64,000 bases of DNA from Melioribacteraceae bacterium (GTDB taxonomy: Bacteria > Bacteroidota > Ignavibacteria > Ignavibacteriales > Melioribacteraceae). Under the pieces are notes generated by a model. It was given only the letters and a program-made list of their open reading frames with translations, was not told where the DNA came from and ran no database searches. Every line of letters starts with the position of its first letter. Position 1 is the stretch's first letter. The translations under genes and the position numbers were made by a program. Positions 9,336 through 18,608 of this stretch are shown here, in pieces. The stretch is taken from contig JAFGMI010000007.1 in the NCBI GenBank assembly GCA_016927595.1, positions 1-64,000 of the forward strand. The letters run 5' to 3'.

Positions 9336-9725
9336 ATGGGACTATCATTAATTGTTTACCAGGCGCTTCTGTATTTCTTTATTGCTACGGTAATCATTGT
9401 TATTGTCTCATACTTATCTAATAAGATTAAAAGAAATAAAATCAGAATGGACGAAAACAATAAGCCGCGCAATCATATGGCATCAATTACAACACAGATT
9501 GACAGTAAACATCAAAGTTACAATTCAGAGGAGAGTAAAAGACAGGAAAGTTTTAACCACAATTTCAGACAAATGCAACGCAGAATCAGCCGGCACGAGC
9601 ACCTAACAGGTAATACAGAATTATCGTCTGAGTTAAGATTTCCACAATCTCATTTTCACTTATACCATCAGAACAATAATGCCGATCTTAAAATAAATGA
9701 TTCAAACCCAATATCGTTCAGATAA
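9336..9725 (+). CDS. Small membrane-anchored protein, unknown
   Basis: 129 residues with a good AAGGATA site 6 bp before the ATG. One N-terminal hydrophobic helix (LIVYQALLYFFIATVIIVIV, ~residues 5-24) is followed by basic residues and a polar tail rich in Asn, His, Gln and Ser without recognisable fold. The 163 bp between the C39-like gene and this one contain no other convincing gene. A hairpin follows the stop. Function unknown. Confidence 0.55.
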   Translation: MGLSLIVYQALLYFFIATVIIVIVSYLSNKIKRNKIRMDENNKPRNHMASITTQIDSKHQSYNSEESKRQESFNHNFRQMQRRISRHEHLTGNTELSSELRFPQSHFHLYHQNNNADLKINDSNPISFR

Positions 9726-9730
9726 ATTTT

Positions 9731-9796
9731 ATCAGGAAATTAAAGGTGAGGTAGTGAGAGCCCGTATATTACAATTCCGATACGGGCTTTCCTGAT
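9731..9796 (+). terminator. Nested double hairpin, probable terminator
   Basis: An outer 9-bp stem, ATCAGGAAA (9731-9739) with TTTCCTGAT (9788-9796), encloses an inner 9-bp stem, AGCCCGTAT (9759-9767) with ATACGGGCT (9780-9788). It starts 6 bp after the stop of the small membrane protein gene. The two stems share position 9788, so they either stack or compete. There is no strong U-tract, so termination is plausible but not certain. Confidence 0.5.
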
Positions 9797-9999
9797 TAAA
9801 CAACAACCAGTTTATTTTAAGCTTGTCTAAAAGTAAAATAAAGCTTATGTAATATTCCTTTCCCATTTCAGCCGGACTATAAACAGAAGCAATAATTCTG
9901 ATTAACATAAACAAAAATTACTATTTAATTTTACTATAAATTTTCTTTTTACTAACTTGTTGCACTTTAGGAAGCAATTAATAAGTGGGGTATATTTAG

Positions 10000-10203
10000 T
10001 TGTTAGAAAGGCATGTCGTATTTGATGAGGTGGAACGACAGGGCTTGAAGCGGGATGGATACAATTTTATTGATGCAGAAAGAAGAATAGTTGTCAATAC
10101 TGCGTATGTGCTTTCCTGCGTCAGGAAAATGACAACCGTAATGAGTGTCGAGAACGCTGTAAAAACCCTGATTGAAAATGAATCGAGAAAGGTAAAGTTA
10201 TAA
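10000..10203 (+). CDS. Small hypothetical protein
   Basis: 67 residues from a TTG at 10000, with an AGTGGGG stretch ~14 bp upstream; a GTG start a few codons in is an alternative. The protein is soluble, of mixed charge, and has no family I can name. Support for reality is an undisturbed frame, a 6-bp convergent overlap with the manA stop, and placement after a terminator-like structure. Treat as tentative. Confidence 0.4.
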   Translation: MLERHVVFDEVERQGLKRDGYNFIDAERRIVVNTAYVLSCVRKMTTVMSVENAVKTLIENESRKVKL

Positions 10204-11400
10204 ATTTACTGTAACTGAAATTATCTTCGATGATTTACCGCATATCATTTTAATATTGTTCACAACAGCAGGGATAAAAATTGATTCTCCCCTCTCCAGA
10301 CTCATCCTTTCCATTTCACCGGCATATATATAACTGATACCTTCAAGATTCAATAAGATGTAAGGTTTGTTGTTTCCTGCTAATTCCAGCGAATCATTCT
10401 CTTTAAGATCAATACATACTGGTTTGAATTCGGCAGCATCTACAAGATATTCGGTTAAAAATTCGCGAGCCCTGGTCTTAACAAGTCCGGGCTTGCCCCC
10501 TTCATATTTCAGAATTTTTGTTAAGTTTTTTATATCCTTTTTTTTCGGTGTCAGTCCCGCTCTTATCACATTGTCGGAGTTTGCCATACATTCAACAATG
10601 TTCCCCTTTATATAAGCATGAGGGATGCCGGCGGAGGTAAATAAAGCATCGCCGCTTTCAAGTTTAATATGATTCAGTAACATTATGCTTACCAGTCCGA
10701 TATCCACGCCGTAAACTGAGTACATTTTCAAAAACAGACTTTCAGCCTCCGATCTGCTAATTTCAGATTTAAGCCCGATTTCATTTTTCAGACTCAGAAC
10801 AAATTTTTCGGCTTCAGATTTATTATGAAACTTATTTACGATCTCCTTATATAGCACCTCAATAAAATTTTTACTTTTTGTTACATCAGATTTTGATGCA
10901 CTTACAAACTCTTGAAATGATTTGTATTTATGTATCATTTCCACTATTTCTTCCGACGACCTGAAGCCGGCAAGAGCGGTTAATCCGTCAATTGCTATTG
11001 CAATCTCGGGCTTGTGATTATCATCAGGATAATTTACAGGATCTGATTTATGCAGTTCTGCTGCCTGCTCTTTATTTGGATGAGTCTGAATAGAAAGCGG
11101 TTCTGCTGCAGATAAAACCTTCAAAAGAAAAGGAAGTTTATTACCAAACTTTGTGACAGTTTTTTCTCCCAGCATTTCCAGAGGGTATTTTTCAATCAGT
11201 TTATTCAATGATATTTCATCATCCCCGATAAATACTTTAGAAGGTGATTTGGGATGTGCACCGATCCACAACTCAGCGTAAGGAATATACTCCTGAGGAT
11301 GTATACTTAAAAGACGTGGGATAAATGCATTCTTACCCCGCTCCCCCCATTCATAATTCTGAATCGTGTTTATAAGTTTGTAAGGACCATTATGAATCAT
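10198..11400 (-). CDS. manA: Mannose-6-phosphate isomerase, class I
   Basis: 400 residues, normal for type I phosphomannose isomerase, which interconverts fructose-6-phosphate and mannose-6-phosphate at a zinc site. Visible motifs are ELWIGAHPKSPS, LSIQTHPNKEQA (Gln and His zinc ligands), DDNHKPEIAIA (Glu ligand) and FTSAGIPHAYIKG (His ligand). I start at the ATG at 11400; a TTG two codons upstream extends the frame. It supplies mannose/GDP-sugar precursors for surface glycans, consistent with the GT2 gene upstream on the same strand. Confidence 0.92.
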   Translation of the reverse strand: MIHNGPYKLINTIQNYEWGERGKNAFIPRLLSIHPQEYIPYAELWIGAHPKSPSKVFIGDDEISLNKLIEKYPLEMLGEKTVTKFGNKLPFLLKVLSAAEPLSIQTHPNKEQAAELHKSDPVNYPDDNHKPEIAIAIDGLTALAGFRSSEEIVEMIHKYKSFQEFVSASKSDVTKSKNFIEVLYKEIVNKFHNKSEAEKFVLSLKNEIGLKSEISRSEAESLFLKMYSVYGVDIGLVSIMLLNHIKLESGDALFTSAGIPHAYIKGNIVECMANSDNVIRAGLTPKKKDIKNLTKILKYEGGKPGLVKTRAREFLTEYLVDAAEFKPVCIDLKENDSLELAGNNKPYILLNLEGISYIYAGEMERMSLERGESIFIPAVVNNIKMICGKSSKIISVTVNL

Positions 11401-11468
11401 ATTCAATTCAATTATTAAATTTTTAAAACTACACCCGAAATACGGTAAGACGCTTGTCTATTTGCCCC

Positions 11469-12545
11469 TTAATAAGTCTTATTCGTATAGTTAATTATCG
11501 AGAATCCAATAACAGCGAAAAATATAAGGTGGAGAGGGTGGAGAAAAACAACATACATTTTTTCATGCATCTTAATCGAGATAAGAATTCTCATAAACAA
11601 TATTAAAAAAACCAATGATATATATTTGAGACTAAACAAGCTGAGTAATACTGGCAATATAAAAAAGACCAGTGCTAAAATAGTAATACCAATAATTCTG
11701 TTCCTGTTGAAATCAAGAGCTGAATAGATTTCATCGGATATTTCGTCATACGATTCATCAAAATTCTTTGTATGAATCAGCCGGAATGTATTAAAGCTGA
11801 GCAGAATCTGCAGCTTAATATCCTGCGTTTTCATCGCTTTAAATATTTCAATTTCAGCCATGTGGTGTGATTTGAATTTTTCATATCCTCCGGTTTGTTC
11901 TAGTACTTTACCCGCAATTAAAATCAGTTTATCGTTTACAAAATTTATTTTAGTACATACTCCCATTCTGTTTAACGGTATGAAAGTAAATAGTATCCAA
12001 CTAATTATCGGATACAAGATGTAATCCCCGAATGCATTCATATCATGATTGGGAAATACAGTCATCAAACCAGGATTATGCTTTTGCATGTGATAGAGTG
12101 ACGAATTTATCGCATTGTCCCCTATCCTGATATCCGGATCGGCAAACATCAGAATATCCCCTGCAGCGATTGAAACAAGCTGGTGTCTGATCCAGTTCTT
12201 CCTGTTCCATTCTTTCGGTAAAGACTTACCTTCAATCAATTTAATTTTATCGGTCTTCTGCTCGTATTTTTTTATTATATCATGAGTTCCGTCTTTCGAA
12301 TTATCATCCAGAATTAATAATTCGTAATTATTGTAATTCTGGTTTATAACAGATTCTATAAATCCGCCAATACTTTTCTCGTTGTTCCTGCTTTTAACCA
12401 GAATCGATACGAGAGGAGTATATTCCAGATCGTGTACCTCATTAATCAGAACGGGAGCAGTTAAATAATTGTAAACTACCAGTACAAGTGCAGCGATTAC
12501 AGGGATTGCGATAATTGATATCAGTACGTACTCCATACGCTCCAT
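11469..12545 (-). CDS. Membrane-anchored GT2 glycosyltransferase
   Basis: 358 residues. A hydrophobic N-terminal helix (~5-27) precedes a GT-A domain with PLVSILVKSRNNE, ELLILDDNSKDGT (nucleotide-binding Asp) and the metal-binding ADPDIR. The RKNWIRHQL segment resembles CrtQ/HpnB-type GT2 enzymes acting on membrane lipids. Two or three helices close the protein (~285-355). It probably transfers a sugar to a lipid or carotenoid-like acceptor on the cytoplasmic face; the acceptor is not determined. It lies 68 bp upstream of manA on the same strand. Confidence 0.82.
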   Translation of the reverse strand: MERMEYVLISIIAIPVIAALVLVVYNYLTAPVLINEVHDLEYTPLVSILVKSRNNEKSIGGFIESVINQNYNNYELLILDDNSKDGTHDIIKKYEQKTDKIKLIEGKSLPKEWNRKNWIRHQLVSIAAGDILMFADPDIRIGDNAINSSLYHMQKHNPGLMTVFPNHDMNAFGDYILYPIISWILFTFIPLNRMGVCTKINFVNDKLILIAGKVLEQTGGYEKFKSHHMAEIEIFKAMKTQDIKLQILLSFNTFRLIHTKNFDESYDEISDEIYSALDFNRNRIIGITILALVFFILPVLLSLFSLKYISLVFLILFMRILISIKMHEKMYVVFLHPLHLIFFAVIGFSIINYTNKTY

Positions 12546-12718
12546 GAGTTACTTGTGAACAGCATTGAGTTTCAACAGGGATAATTCAGGACAAAATGCG
12601 AAAATATTTATCAATTCCTGATTTTAAAAGATATCGTATTTTTTTTATTATTTCATACAACTACATACGAAATCTTTCGTCTAAAAAACAGCCTCATTGA
12701 AAAATTAGGGGGACCTTC

Positions 12719-14902
12719 ATGAAGTTGATTTCTATACTCTTATTAATAATCTTCACAATCAGCGTCACAGCCAAATCATTAAACGACGGAAAAAAACTAA
12801 TACTGAAAATAACAGACAGACCTGTGAACATAGACGGGAAAATTGACCCGGCATGGAGTTTGGCTGATTCAACAACAAAATTTATGCAGCATTCACCTAT
12901 GCACAATCAGGATCCCTCGCGAAGAACCGTTGCAAAAATACTTACCGATGAAAATTCATTCTACTGCCTTATAATCTGTTACGACGACAAAAAAAATATT
13001 GAGGCTCATACAGGCACGCTTGACGATTTTTCCGGTGACGTTGTTTCTTTAATGCTGGATACTTTCAACGATAGAAGAACGGCTTACAAATTCGCTGTCT
13101 CAGCATCGGGAGTAAGGATGGATTCGAGAATGCTCGACGATGCGAGAAACAGAGATTACAGCTGGGACGGTATATGGTTTGCTGATTCCAGAATATACGA
13201 CTGGGGCTTTGTAGTTGAAATTGAAATACCGTATAAATCTATTCAATACGATAGTGAACTGACGGATTGGGGACTTGATTTCGACAGGTGGATACCGCAC
13301 CTGAAAGAGGATATTTACTGGTGTGCATACGACGAGAACGAGGGGCAGCGTATATCTAAATTCGGTAAAGTAATATTCAATGATTTCAAACCTGAAGTAA
13401 AGGGATTAAATCTCGAAATTTATCCGGTCGGCATTTCAAAAATTACCGAGCTCAGTAACGGAAATTATAAAGTTGATCCTGATGCCGGGCTGGATATTTT
13501 CTATAATCCATCTCCTAAACTGTCGTTTCAATTTACTGCCAATCCCGATTTCGCTCAAATCGAAGCCGATCCTTTCGATTTCAATATATCACGATATGAA
13601 TCGTATTTTTCCGAAAGAAGACCTTTCTTTACCGAAGGTCAGGAAGTGTTTCAGGCATCTGGGAAACAAAGAAATACTGGTTTTTACAGCCCGCTTGAAT
13701 TGTTCTATTCCAGACGAATCGGGAAAAAATTACCCGACGGAACAGAAGTACCTTTAATTTTCGGTACAAAAGCATTCGGTCGGCTCGGAGAATGGGAATA
13801 TGGCGGCTTTGCAGCACTGACCGGTGAGCGAACTTATATGGACGGTAATGAGAAAAAAGTTGAGAAACGCGCTTACTTCGGCAGTGCACGGGTTAAAAAA
13901 CAAATATTCGAGAATTCATCAATAGGATTTTTATTCGTCGGCAAGCATGATGAGGACGGCAGCAGCGGTGTGCTTGATATTGACGGCGCACTAAGAGATA
14001 GCGACTGGCAGCTGGCATATCAGTTTGCAAGATCGTTCAGGAATTCGAAAGGCGATTACGCTTTAAGTGCAGGTTTTACACAGTTTAAACAGAACTGGAT
14101 GACACTTGCACGCGCAAGATATATAGGCGAAAATTTCGATATCGATCAGGTTGGATACGTTCCATGGAAGGGCGACGTAAACATAGTGGCCTTAACCGGT
14201 CCGAGATTTTATTATGAAACAGGCGAACTACGCGCGATACTTCTATACTTCGGCGGATATACCGGATGGCAGAAAGAAGATGAATTCTGGGATTACGGCG
14301 GACTGATCGGCTACAATATGAATTTCAGAAGCGACTGGGGATTTGAGATTAATATAGATGGCGGTAAATCTAAAGACCTTGATGTTAATTATTCTTCATT
14401 CTCAACCAATATAAGTTCATGGTTCAACCCTACTCCAACCTTACACGGAAATCTCTGGGGAGGCTATCAGCGTACTTATAATTTCTCAAGAGAGTACCTG
14501 GCATTTTATTCATGGATGGGAGCAAGTTTGAGTTATAAAGTTCTGGATTACCTGGACATCGGAACAGACTACAATATGTACATAGAAGGCAACCCTGACG
14601 GTGAGGTTGAGGACATAACTTACAACGCAAGACCGTTCTTCTCACTTACACCGGTTAACGATCTGAACATTAAAATGTATATAGATAATGTTTATGTAAA
14701 ATCGACCGACAGGATGGAACAGATAATCGCAGGTTTCTTCTTTGCGTACAATTTCTCTCCTAAGTCATGGATTTATTTTGCATTCAACGAAGTACAGGAC
14801 AGAAGCAGCCGTTACGATGACTTCGGCAATCTGCTTCCGAACAGAATGCACACGATAAACAGAGCGGCAGTGCTAAAACTGAAATATTTATATTACCTAT
14901 AA
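12719..14902 (+). CDS. Exported CBM9-like/DUF5916 outer-membrane barrel protein
   Basis: 727 residues with a signal peptide (MKLISILLLIIFTISVTAKS) and an AGGGGG site before the ATG. Residues ~30-220 resemble the family 9 carbohydrate-binding fold (VNIDGKIDPAWSLADS). From ~225 onward the protein matches DUF5916: FQFTANPDFAQIEADP, SERRPFFTEGQEVF and LFYSRRIG, then alternating aromatic strands typical of an outer-membrane beta barrel ending in LKYLYYL. It is monocistronic. Family function is unproven; surface glycan or peptide handling is a guess. Confidence 0.88.
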   Translation: MKLISILLLIIFTISVTAKSLNDGKKLILKITDRPVNIDGKIDPAWSLADSTTKFMQHSPMHNQDPSRRTVAKILTDENSFYCLIICYDDKKNIEAHTGTLDDFSGDVVSLMLDTFNDRRTAYKFAVSASGVRMDSRMLDDARNRDYSWDGIWFADSRIYDWGFVVEIEIPYKSIQYDSELTDWGLDFDRWIPHLKEDIYWCAYDENEGQRISKFGKVIFNDFKPEVKGLNLEIYPVGISKITELSNGNYKVDPDAGLDIFYNPSPKLSFQFTANPDFAQIEADPFDFNISRYESYFSERRPFFTEGQEVFQASGKQRNTGFYSPLELFYSRRIGKKLPDGTEVPLIFGTKAFGRLGEWEYGGFAALTGERTYMDGNEKKVEKRAYFGSARVKKQIFENSSIGFLFVGKHDEDGSSGVLDIDGALRDSDWQLAYQFARSFRNSKGDYALSAGFTQFKQNWMTLARARYIGENFDIDQVGYVPWKGDVNIVALTGPRFYYETGELRAILLYFGGYTGWQKEDEFWDYGGLIGYNMNFRSDWGFEINIDGGKSKDLDVNYSSFSTNISSWFNPTPTLHGNLWGGYQRTYNFSREYLAFYSWMGASLSYKVLDYLDIGTDYNMYIEGNPDGEVEDITYNARPFFSLTPVNDLNIKMYIDNVYVKSTDRMEQIIAGFFFAYNFSPKSWIYFAFNEVQDRSSRYDDFGNLLPNRMHTINRAAVLKLKYLYYL

Positions 14903-14914
14903 AAACCTATCGTA

Positions 14915-14938
14915 GGAGACGCATCGCGATGCGTCTCC
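14915..14938. repeat. Perfect 24-bp palindrome (REP-like)
   Basis: GGAGACGCATCG is followed directly by its exact reverse complement, 13 bp after the DUF5916 stop. It is GC-rich in an AT-rich setting. Palindromes built on GAGACGCAT...ATGCGTCTC occur as dispersed REP-like elements in several bacteria (recalled, not checked). It could also act as a bidirectional terminator, although no U-run follows. Confidence 0.6.
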
Positions 14939-15034
14939 GTAAATTACTTTATTTAACCATGTCATCCTTATCGACTTTCCTTTTAGCATTTACTTCCTCA
15001 TATTTACTTATGCACTAATCATCATATAATAATA

Positions 15035-15469
15035 ATGGGTAGTTACAGTATAATAGATCATCCGGCTGATATAGCAATCAGACTGGAATGCGATGATGAA
15101 AAGGATTTATTCAAAACTGCATTAACGGCTTTCAACAAAATCGTAATCGAAGAAAACAAATTCCAGAAAATGTTTAAGCAGAAAATTAAGTTAAAACTCT
15201 CAGCAGTATCGATTGAAGTGCTGCTCATTAGCTTTCTCAACGAAATAAATTATATGCTGATTGCAAAAAAAATTATTGTATCGGATATCGATAATATTTC
15301 AATTGATATTGAAAACAAAAAGTACAAGCTAAGCAGTGAATTAAATTGCGCTTACAATTTGGATAAGCAAATCCCTCTGAAGGAAGAGATTAAATCGGTC
15401 ACTCATCATAACGCGGAACTGAAGATTGAAGGGGGCAGGTATTGCATAGACCTGGTTTTTGATGTATAA
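15035..15469 (+). CDS. Archease (RtcB activator)
   Basis: 144 residues, the normal archease length. It begins with the family signature IIDHPADIAI (consensus DH-x-AD) and ends with a KSVTHHNAELKI strand and YCIDLVFDV, where the final Asp-Val of metal-binding archeases is conserved. Archease speeds guanylylation of RtcB and widens its nucleotide use. The rtcB gene follows after 28 bp on the same strand, which confirms the pairing. Confidence 0.88.
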   Translation: MGSYSIIDHPADIAIRLECDDEKDLFKTALTAFNKIVIEENKFQKMFKQKIKLKLSAVSIEVLLISFLNEINYMLIAKKIIVSDIDNISIDIENKKYKLSSELNCAYNLDKQIPLKEEIKSVTHHNAELKIEGGRYCIDLVFDV

Positions 15470-15497
15470 TTAATTAAAACGAATACGGTAAACTAAA

Positions 15498-16952
15498 ATG
15501 CATGCCGGCAATATAGAACTGAATAAAATACACGATTACCTATGGGAAATTCCAAAACATGACGGCATGAATGTGCCCGGCAGGATTTATACCTCGCGCA
15601 AAATGATAGAAACCAGTCTCCAGAATGATGAAGCTGTTAAACAGGTAATAAATGTCGCTCATCTGCCCGGAATTCAGAAATACAGTCTTGCCATGCCCGA
15701 TATTCACTGGGGATATGGTTTCCCAATCGGCGGAGTTGCAGCAACGGATATTAATGATGGCGTAATATCTCCCGGCGGTGTCGGTTACGATATAAACTGT
15801 GGAGTACGGCTTGCTTCAACCTCACTCAGGTACGAAAAAATAAGCAGGCATGTAAAGAGACTTGTTGAAAATTTATTCAGGAACGTTCCCACGGGTGTCG
15901 GTGCAAGCGGTGCCATTCACAAACTGAATCAAAAAGAACTGAAGAACATTCTTCACAGAGGCAGCCACTGGGCAGTTGAAAACAATTTTGGAACTGATGA
16001 AGATATAATTAATACTGAAGAGAACGGCAAACTTGATGGTGCAGATCCGTCATCTGTAAGTGAGCGTGCACTGGAAAGAGGACTTGATCAGGCGGGAACA
16101 CTTGGCTCCGGCAATCACTTTCTAGAACTCGATGTGGTCGAAGAAATTTATAACCAGCGCGCTGCTGATGTAATGGGTTTGTTTATAGGGCAGGTTGTTG
16201 TGATGATACATACAGGCTCGCGCGGTCTCGGGTACCAGATCTGCGACGATTACCTGAAGGTATTAATTAATGCTGAAAAGAAATACGGTTACAAACTCCC
16301 GGACCGGCAGCTCACCTGTGCACCTGTAAAATCAGAAGAGGGTCAGGATTATTTAAGTGCAATGAAATGCGCTGCCAACTTTGCATGGAACAACAGACAG
16401 GTAATAATGCATCTTGCAAAAAATTCCATTAAAAGTACTTTGGGTATTCCGGAAGCCGAACTGCAATTCAAATTGATTTATGATGTGTGTCATAACATTG
16501 CAAAAATCGAAGAGCATGAAATAGATGGTGAGGTGAAACAACTTTGTGTTCACCGTAAAGGAGCGACCAGAGCATTCCCTCCCGAAGATAAAAATATACC
16601 TGCACTTTACAGATCAATTGGTCAGCCTGTTTTAATTCCCGGAGACATGGGTAGATACTCGTTTATCGCAGTTGGCACTGATACTGCGATGCGTGAGACT
16701 TTCGGCAGTTCGTGCCATGGCGCTGGAAGAGTAAAAAGCAGGCACCAGGCATTAAAATCTGCAAAGGGCAGAAACCTGATTGAGGAACTTGCCGGACAGG
16801 GATTAACAATTCAGGCTAAAGGTCACAAAACAATTGCCGAGGAAATGCCACAGGCTTATAAAGATGTTTCGGAAGTCGTTGAAGTGATGCATAAGTCAGG
16901 CATCAGTACAAAGGTAGCAAAACTAAAACCGTTCGGAGTCATAAAGGGTTAA
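15498..16952 (+). CDS. rtcB: RNA-splicing ligase RtcB
   Basis: 484 residues, typical. It joins 2',3'-cyclic phosphate (or 3'-phosphate) and 5'-OH RNA ends using GTP and Mn2+. Seen motifs: GGVGYDINCGVRL with metal-binding Cys101, GSGNHFLE with His207, MIHTGSRGLG, and CHGAGR with His407 in the position of the guanylylated His. No rtcR-type regulator is nearby. With archease it probably repairs RNA cut by stress or toxin nucleases. Confidence 0.95.
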   Translation: MHAGNIELNKIHDYLWEIPKHDGMNVPGRIYTSRKMIETSLQNDEAVKQVINVAHLPGIQKYSLAMPDIHWGYGFPIGGVAATDINDGVISPGGVGYDINCGVRLASTSLRYEKISRHVKRLVENLFRNVPTGVGASGAIHKLNQKELKNILHRGSHWAVENNFGTDEDIINTEENGKLDGADPSSVSERALERGLDQAGTLGSGNHFLELDVVEEIYNQRAADVMGLFIGQVVVMIHTGSRGLGYQICDDYLKVLINAEKKYGYKLPDRQLTCAPVKSEEGQDYLSAMKCAANFAWNNRQVIMHLAKNSIKSTLGIPEAELQFKLIYDVCHNIAKIEEHEIDGEVKQLCVHRKGATRAFPPEDKNIPALYRSIGQPVLIPGDMGRYSFIAVGTDTAMRETFGSSCHGAGRVKSRHQALKSAKGRNLIEELAGQGLTIQAKGHKTIAEEMPQAYKDVSEVVEVMHKSGISTKVAKLKPFGVIKG

Positions 16953-17094
16953 TAACTTAAGACTTCGTAATAATTGCAAAAGGGTTCATTACTTTTTGGA
17001 AGTTATTCATATTGGATTTATTTTAGCAAATAATTTAAACCTGTTCAATTTATAAAAGATCATTTGTGTAATTCTAAATCAGTTGAGGCTTGAT

Positions 17095-17892
17095 ATGCAA
17101 AAAGTAATTAATAGTATGCTTGTCAGCACTGTCGGTAGTAAAAATAATCAGTCAATACTATTTGTTCACGGATTCCCTTTCGACAGCTGGATGTGGAATA
17201 ATCAGACAGAGTTCCTGAAGAAAGATTATTACTGCGTTACTTATGATATAAGAGGATTAGGTGAAAGCTATGTGGGCGACGGACAATATACAATGGAAGC
17301 ATTTGTTGAGGATTTAATTTCTGTTGTAAGGGGACTTAATCTTAACAAACCCGTATTATGCGGCTTATCTATGGGCGGTTATATATCTTTGCGTACAATT
17401 GAAAAATACCAGGAATATTTTTCGGGTTTAATACTTTTAGATACAAAATCTGAAGCTGATGACGACAAAGGCAAATTGATTCGAGCTGCTAAAATAAATC
17501 AGGTGAATACTGAGGGCGTTGAAGCGTTTGTAAACGGATTTGTTCCCGGTTTATTTGCCGAAGAAACAATTAAGGAGAAGAAGAAGCTTTATCAACAAAT
17601 TTTATTGCGCTGTTATCAGCAGAGTCCTATAGGTGTTAAAGGAGCTTTAATAGCAATGCTGAGCCGAACCGATACCACAAAATTTCTAAGGAAGATTAAA
17701 ATACCGACACTGGTATTGTCCGGGTGTGAAGATAAGCTGACACCACCCGTGAGCATGAGAAAAATGGCAGATAAAATTAAAGAATCGGAATTCGGTATAG
17801 CTCCCAGAGCCGGGCACTTAACTCCTCTTGAAAATCCGGCGTTTATTAATGATATGATCGCAGGATTTTTAAAGAGAAGGATAAAAATTTAA
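17095..17892 (+). CDS. Alpha/beta-fold hydrolase
   Basis: 265 residues from the ATG at 17095, which has a TTGAGG site 6 bp upstream; a TTG at 17083 would add four residues. The fold is clear: FVHGFPFDSWMW (oxyanion loop), GLSMGG nucleophile elbow with Ser92, an acid in GCEDKLTPP and His241 in AGHLTPLENP. It resembles the 3-oxoadipate enol-lactonase/esterase branch, but the substrate cannot be assigned. No operon partner. Confidence 0.85.
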   Translation: MQKVINSMLVSTVGSKNNQSILFVHGFPFDSWMWNNQTEFLKKDYYCVTYDIRGLGESYVGDGQYTMEAFVEDLISVVRGLNLNKPVLCGLSMGGYISLRTIEKYQEYFSGLILLDTKSEADDDKGKLIRAAKINQVNTEGVEAFVNGFVPGLFAEETIKEKKKLYQQILLRCYQQSPIGVKGALIAMLSRTDTTKFLRKIKIPTLVLSGCEDKLTPPVSMRKMADKIKESEFGIAPRAGHLTPLENPAFINDMIAGFLKRRIKI

Positions 17893-18098
17893 AGAGGGAA
17901 ATCCGGACAAATTATTGTTATAAAGTAATGTGAAACACCCTCTGAATGCTGATAAATTAAACAATAACCGGCGATTATGAAACAGATGATAATATGTGTC
18001 TTTAAACAATTAATTTAATCAGCGACTGTAAGATTGAAGAATTCGGACAGATACGGTTTTTAGTATTACAAAGACATACTGAAGCTAATAAAGACAAT

Positions 18099-18557
18099 TC
18101 AATAAAACTCCACCGAATAATCTATAAACCTGCCGTCTTTATAATTGAATTTAGCACTGAAGAACCTGTCATCAAACAACCAGGGAATAAATTGCTTATC
18201 CCCTTCCCAAAGATTAATTTCAGTTAATTTATCATCAGGTATCCATTCAAGTTTACCTTCCGGAGAATCAATCAGTTGTCCTGTAAAACCTTTGAAGACA
18301 AACACGAAAACGTACCAGTCATCTTTTCCATCGAATAAGGGGAAAGTAATAAATCCCTTCATAACCGGATTGGTCACAAACAAACCCGACTCCTCGAGCA
18401 CTTCTCTGACTGCACATTCCTCTGGTGATTCCCCGGGATCGAATTTACCGCCAAGCCCGTTCCATTTACCTTCATGGTAATCATTTTCTTTTTTATTGCG
18501 GTAAAGCATCAGCGTCTTACCTTCATGCTGAACATAACAAAGTGTAGCTAACTTCAT
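18099..18557 (-). CDS. Nudix hydrolase (MutT/8-oxo-dGTP type)
   Basis: 152 residues. The Nudix box spans residues 37-59 (GKFDPGESPEECAVREV and on to EESGL), with the catalytic Glu cluster intact. NGLGGKFDPGES and the C-terminal WIPDDKL and FDDRFFSAKF regions resemble NUDT1/MutT-like 8-oxo-dGTP diphosphatases. It sits 51 bp after hldD on the same strand and may be co-transcribed. Exact nucleotide unknown. Confidence 0.88.
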   Translation of the reverse strand: MKLATLCYVQHEGKTLMLYRNKKENDYHEGKWNGLGGKFDPGESPEECAVREVLEESGLFVTNPVMKGFITFPLFDGKDDWYVFVFVFKGFTGQLIDSPEGKLEWIPDDKLTEINLWEGDKQFIPWLFDDRFFSAKFNYKDGRFIDYSVEFY

Positions 18558-18608
18558 AAGACAATTACATATAAAAAATTATTCTAAATTATTATCAATC
18601 ATAAAACT

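Noticed and set aside
9203-9421. 72-codon plus-strand frame overlapping the start of the small membrane protein gene
   Set aside because: The overlapping frame starting at 9336 has a strong ribosome-binding site and a coherent membrane helix; this one has neither.
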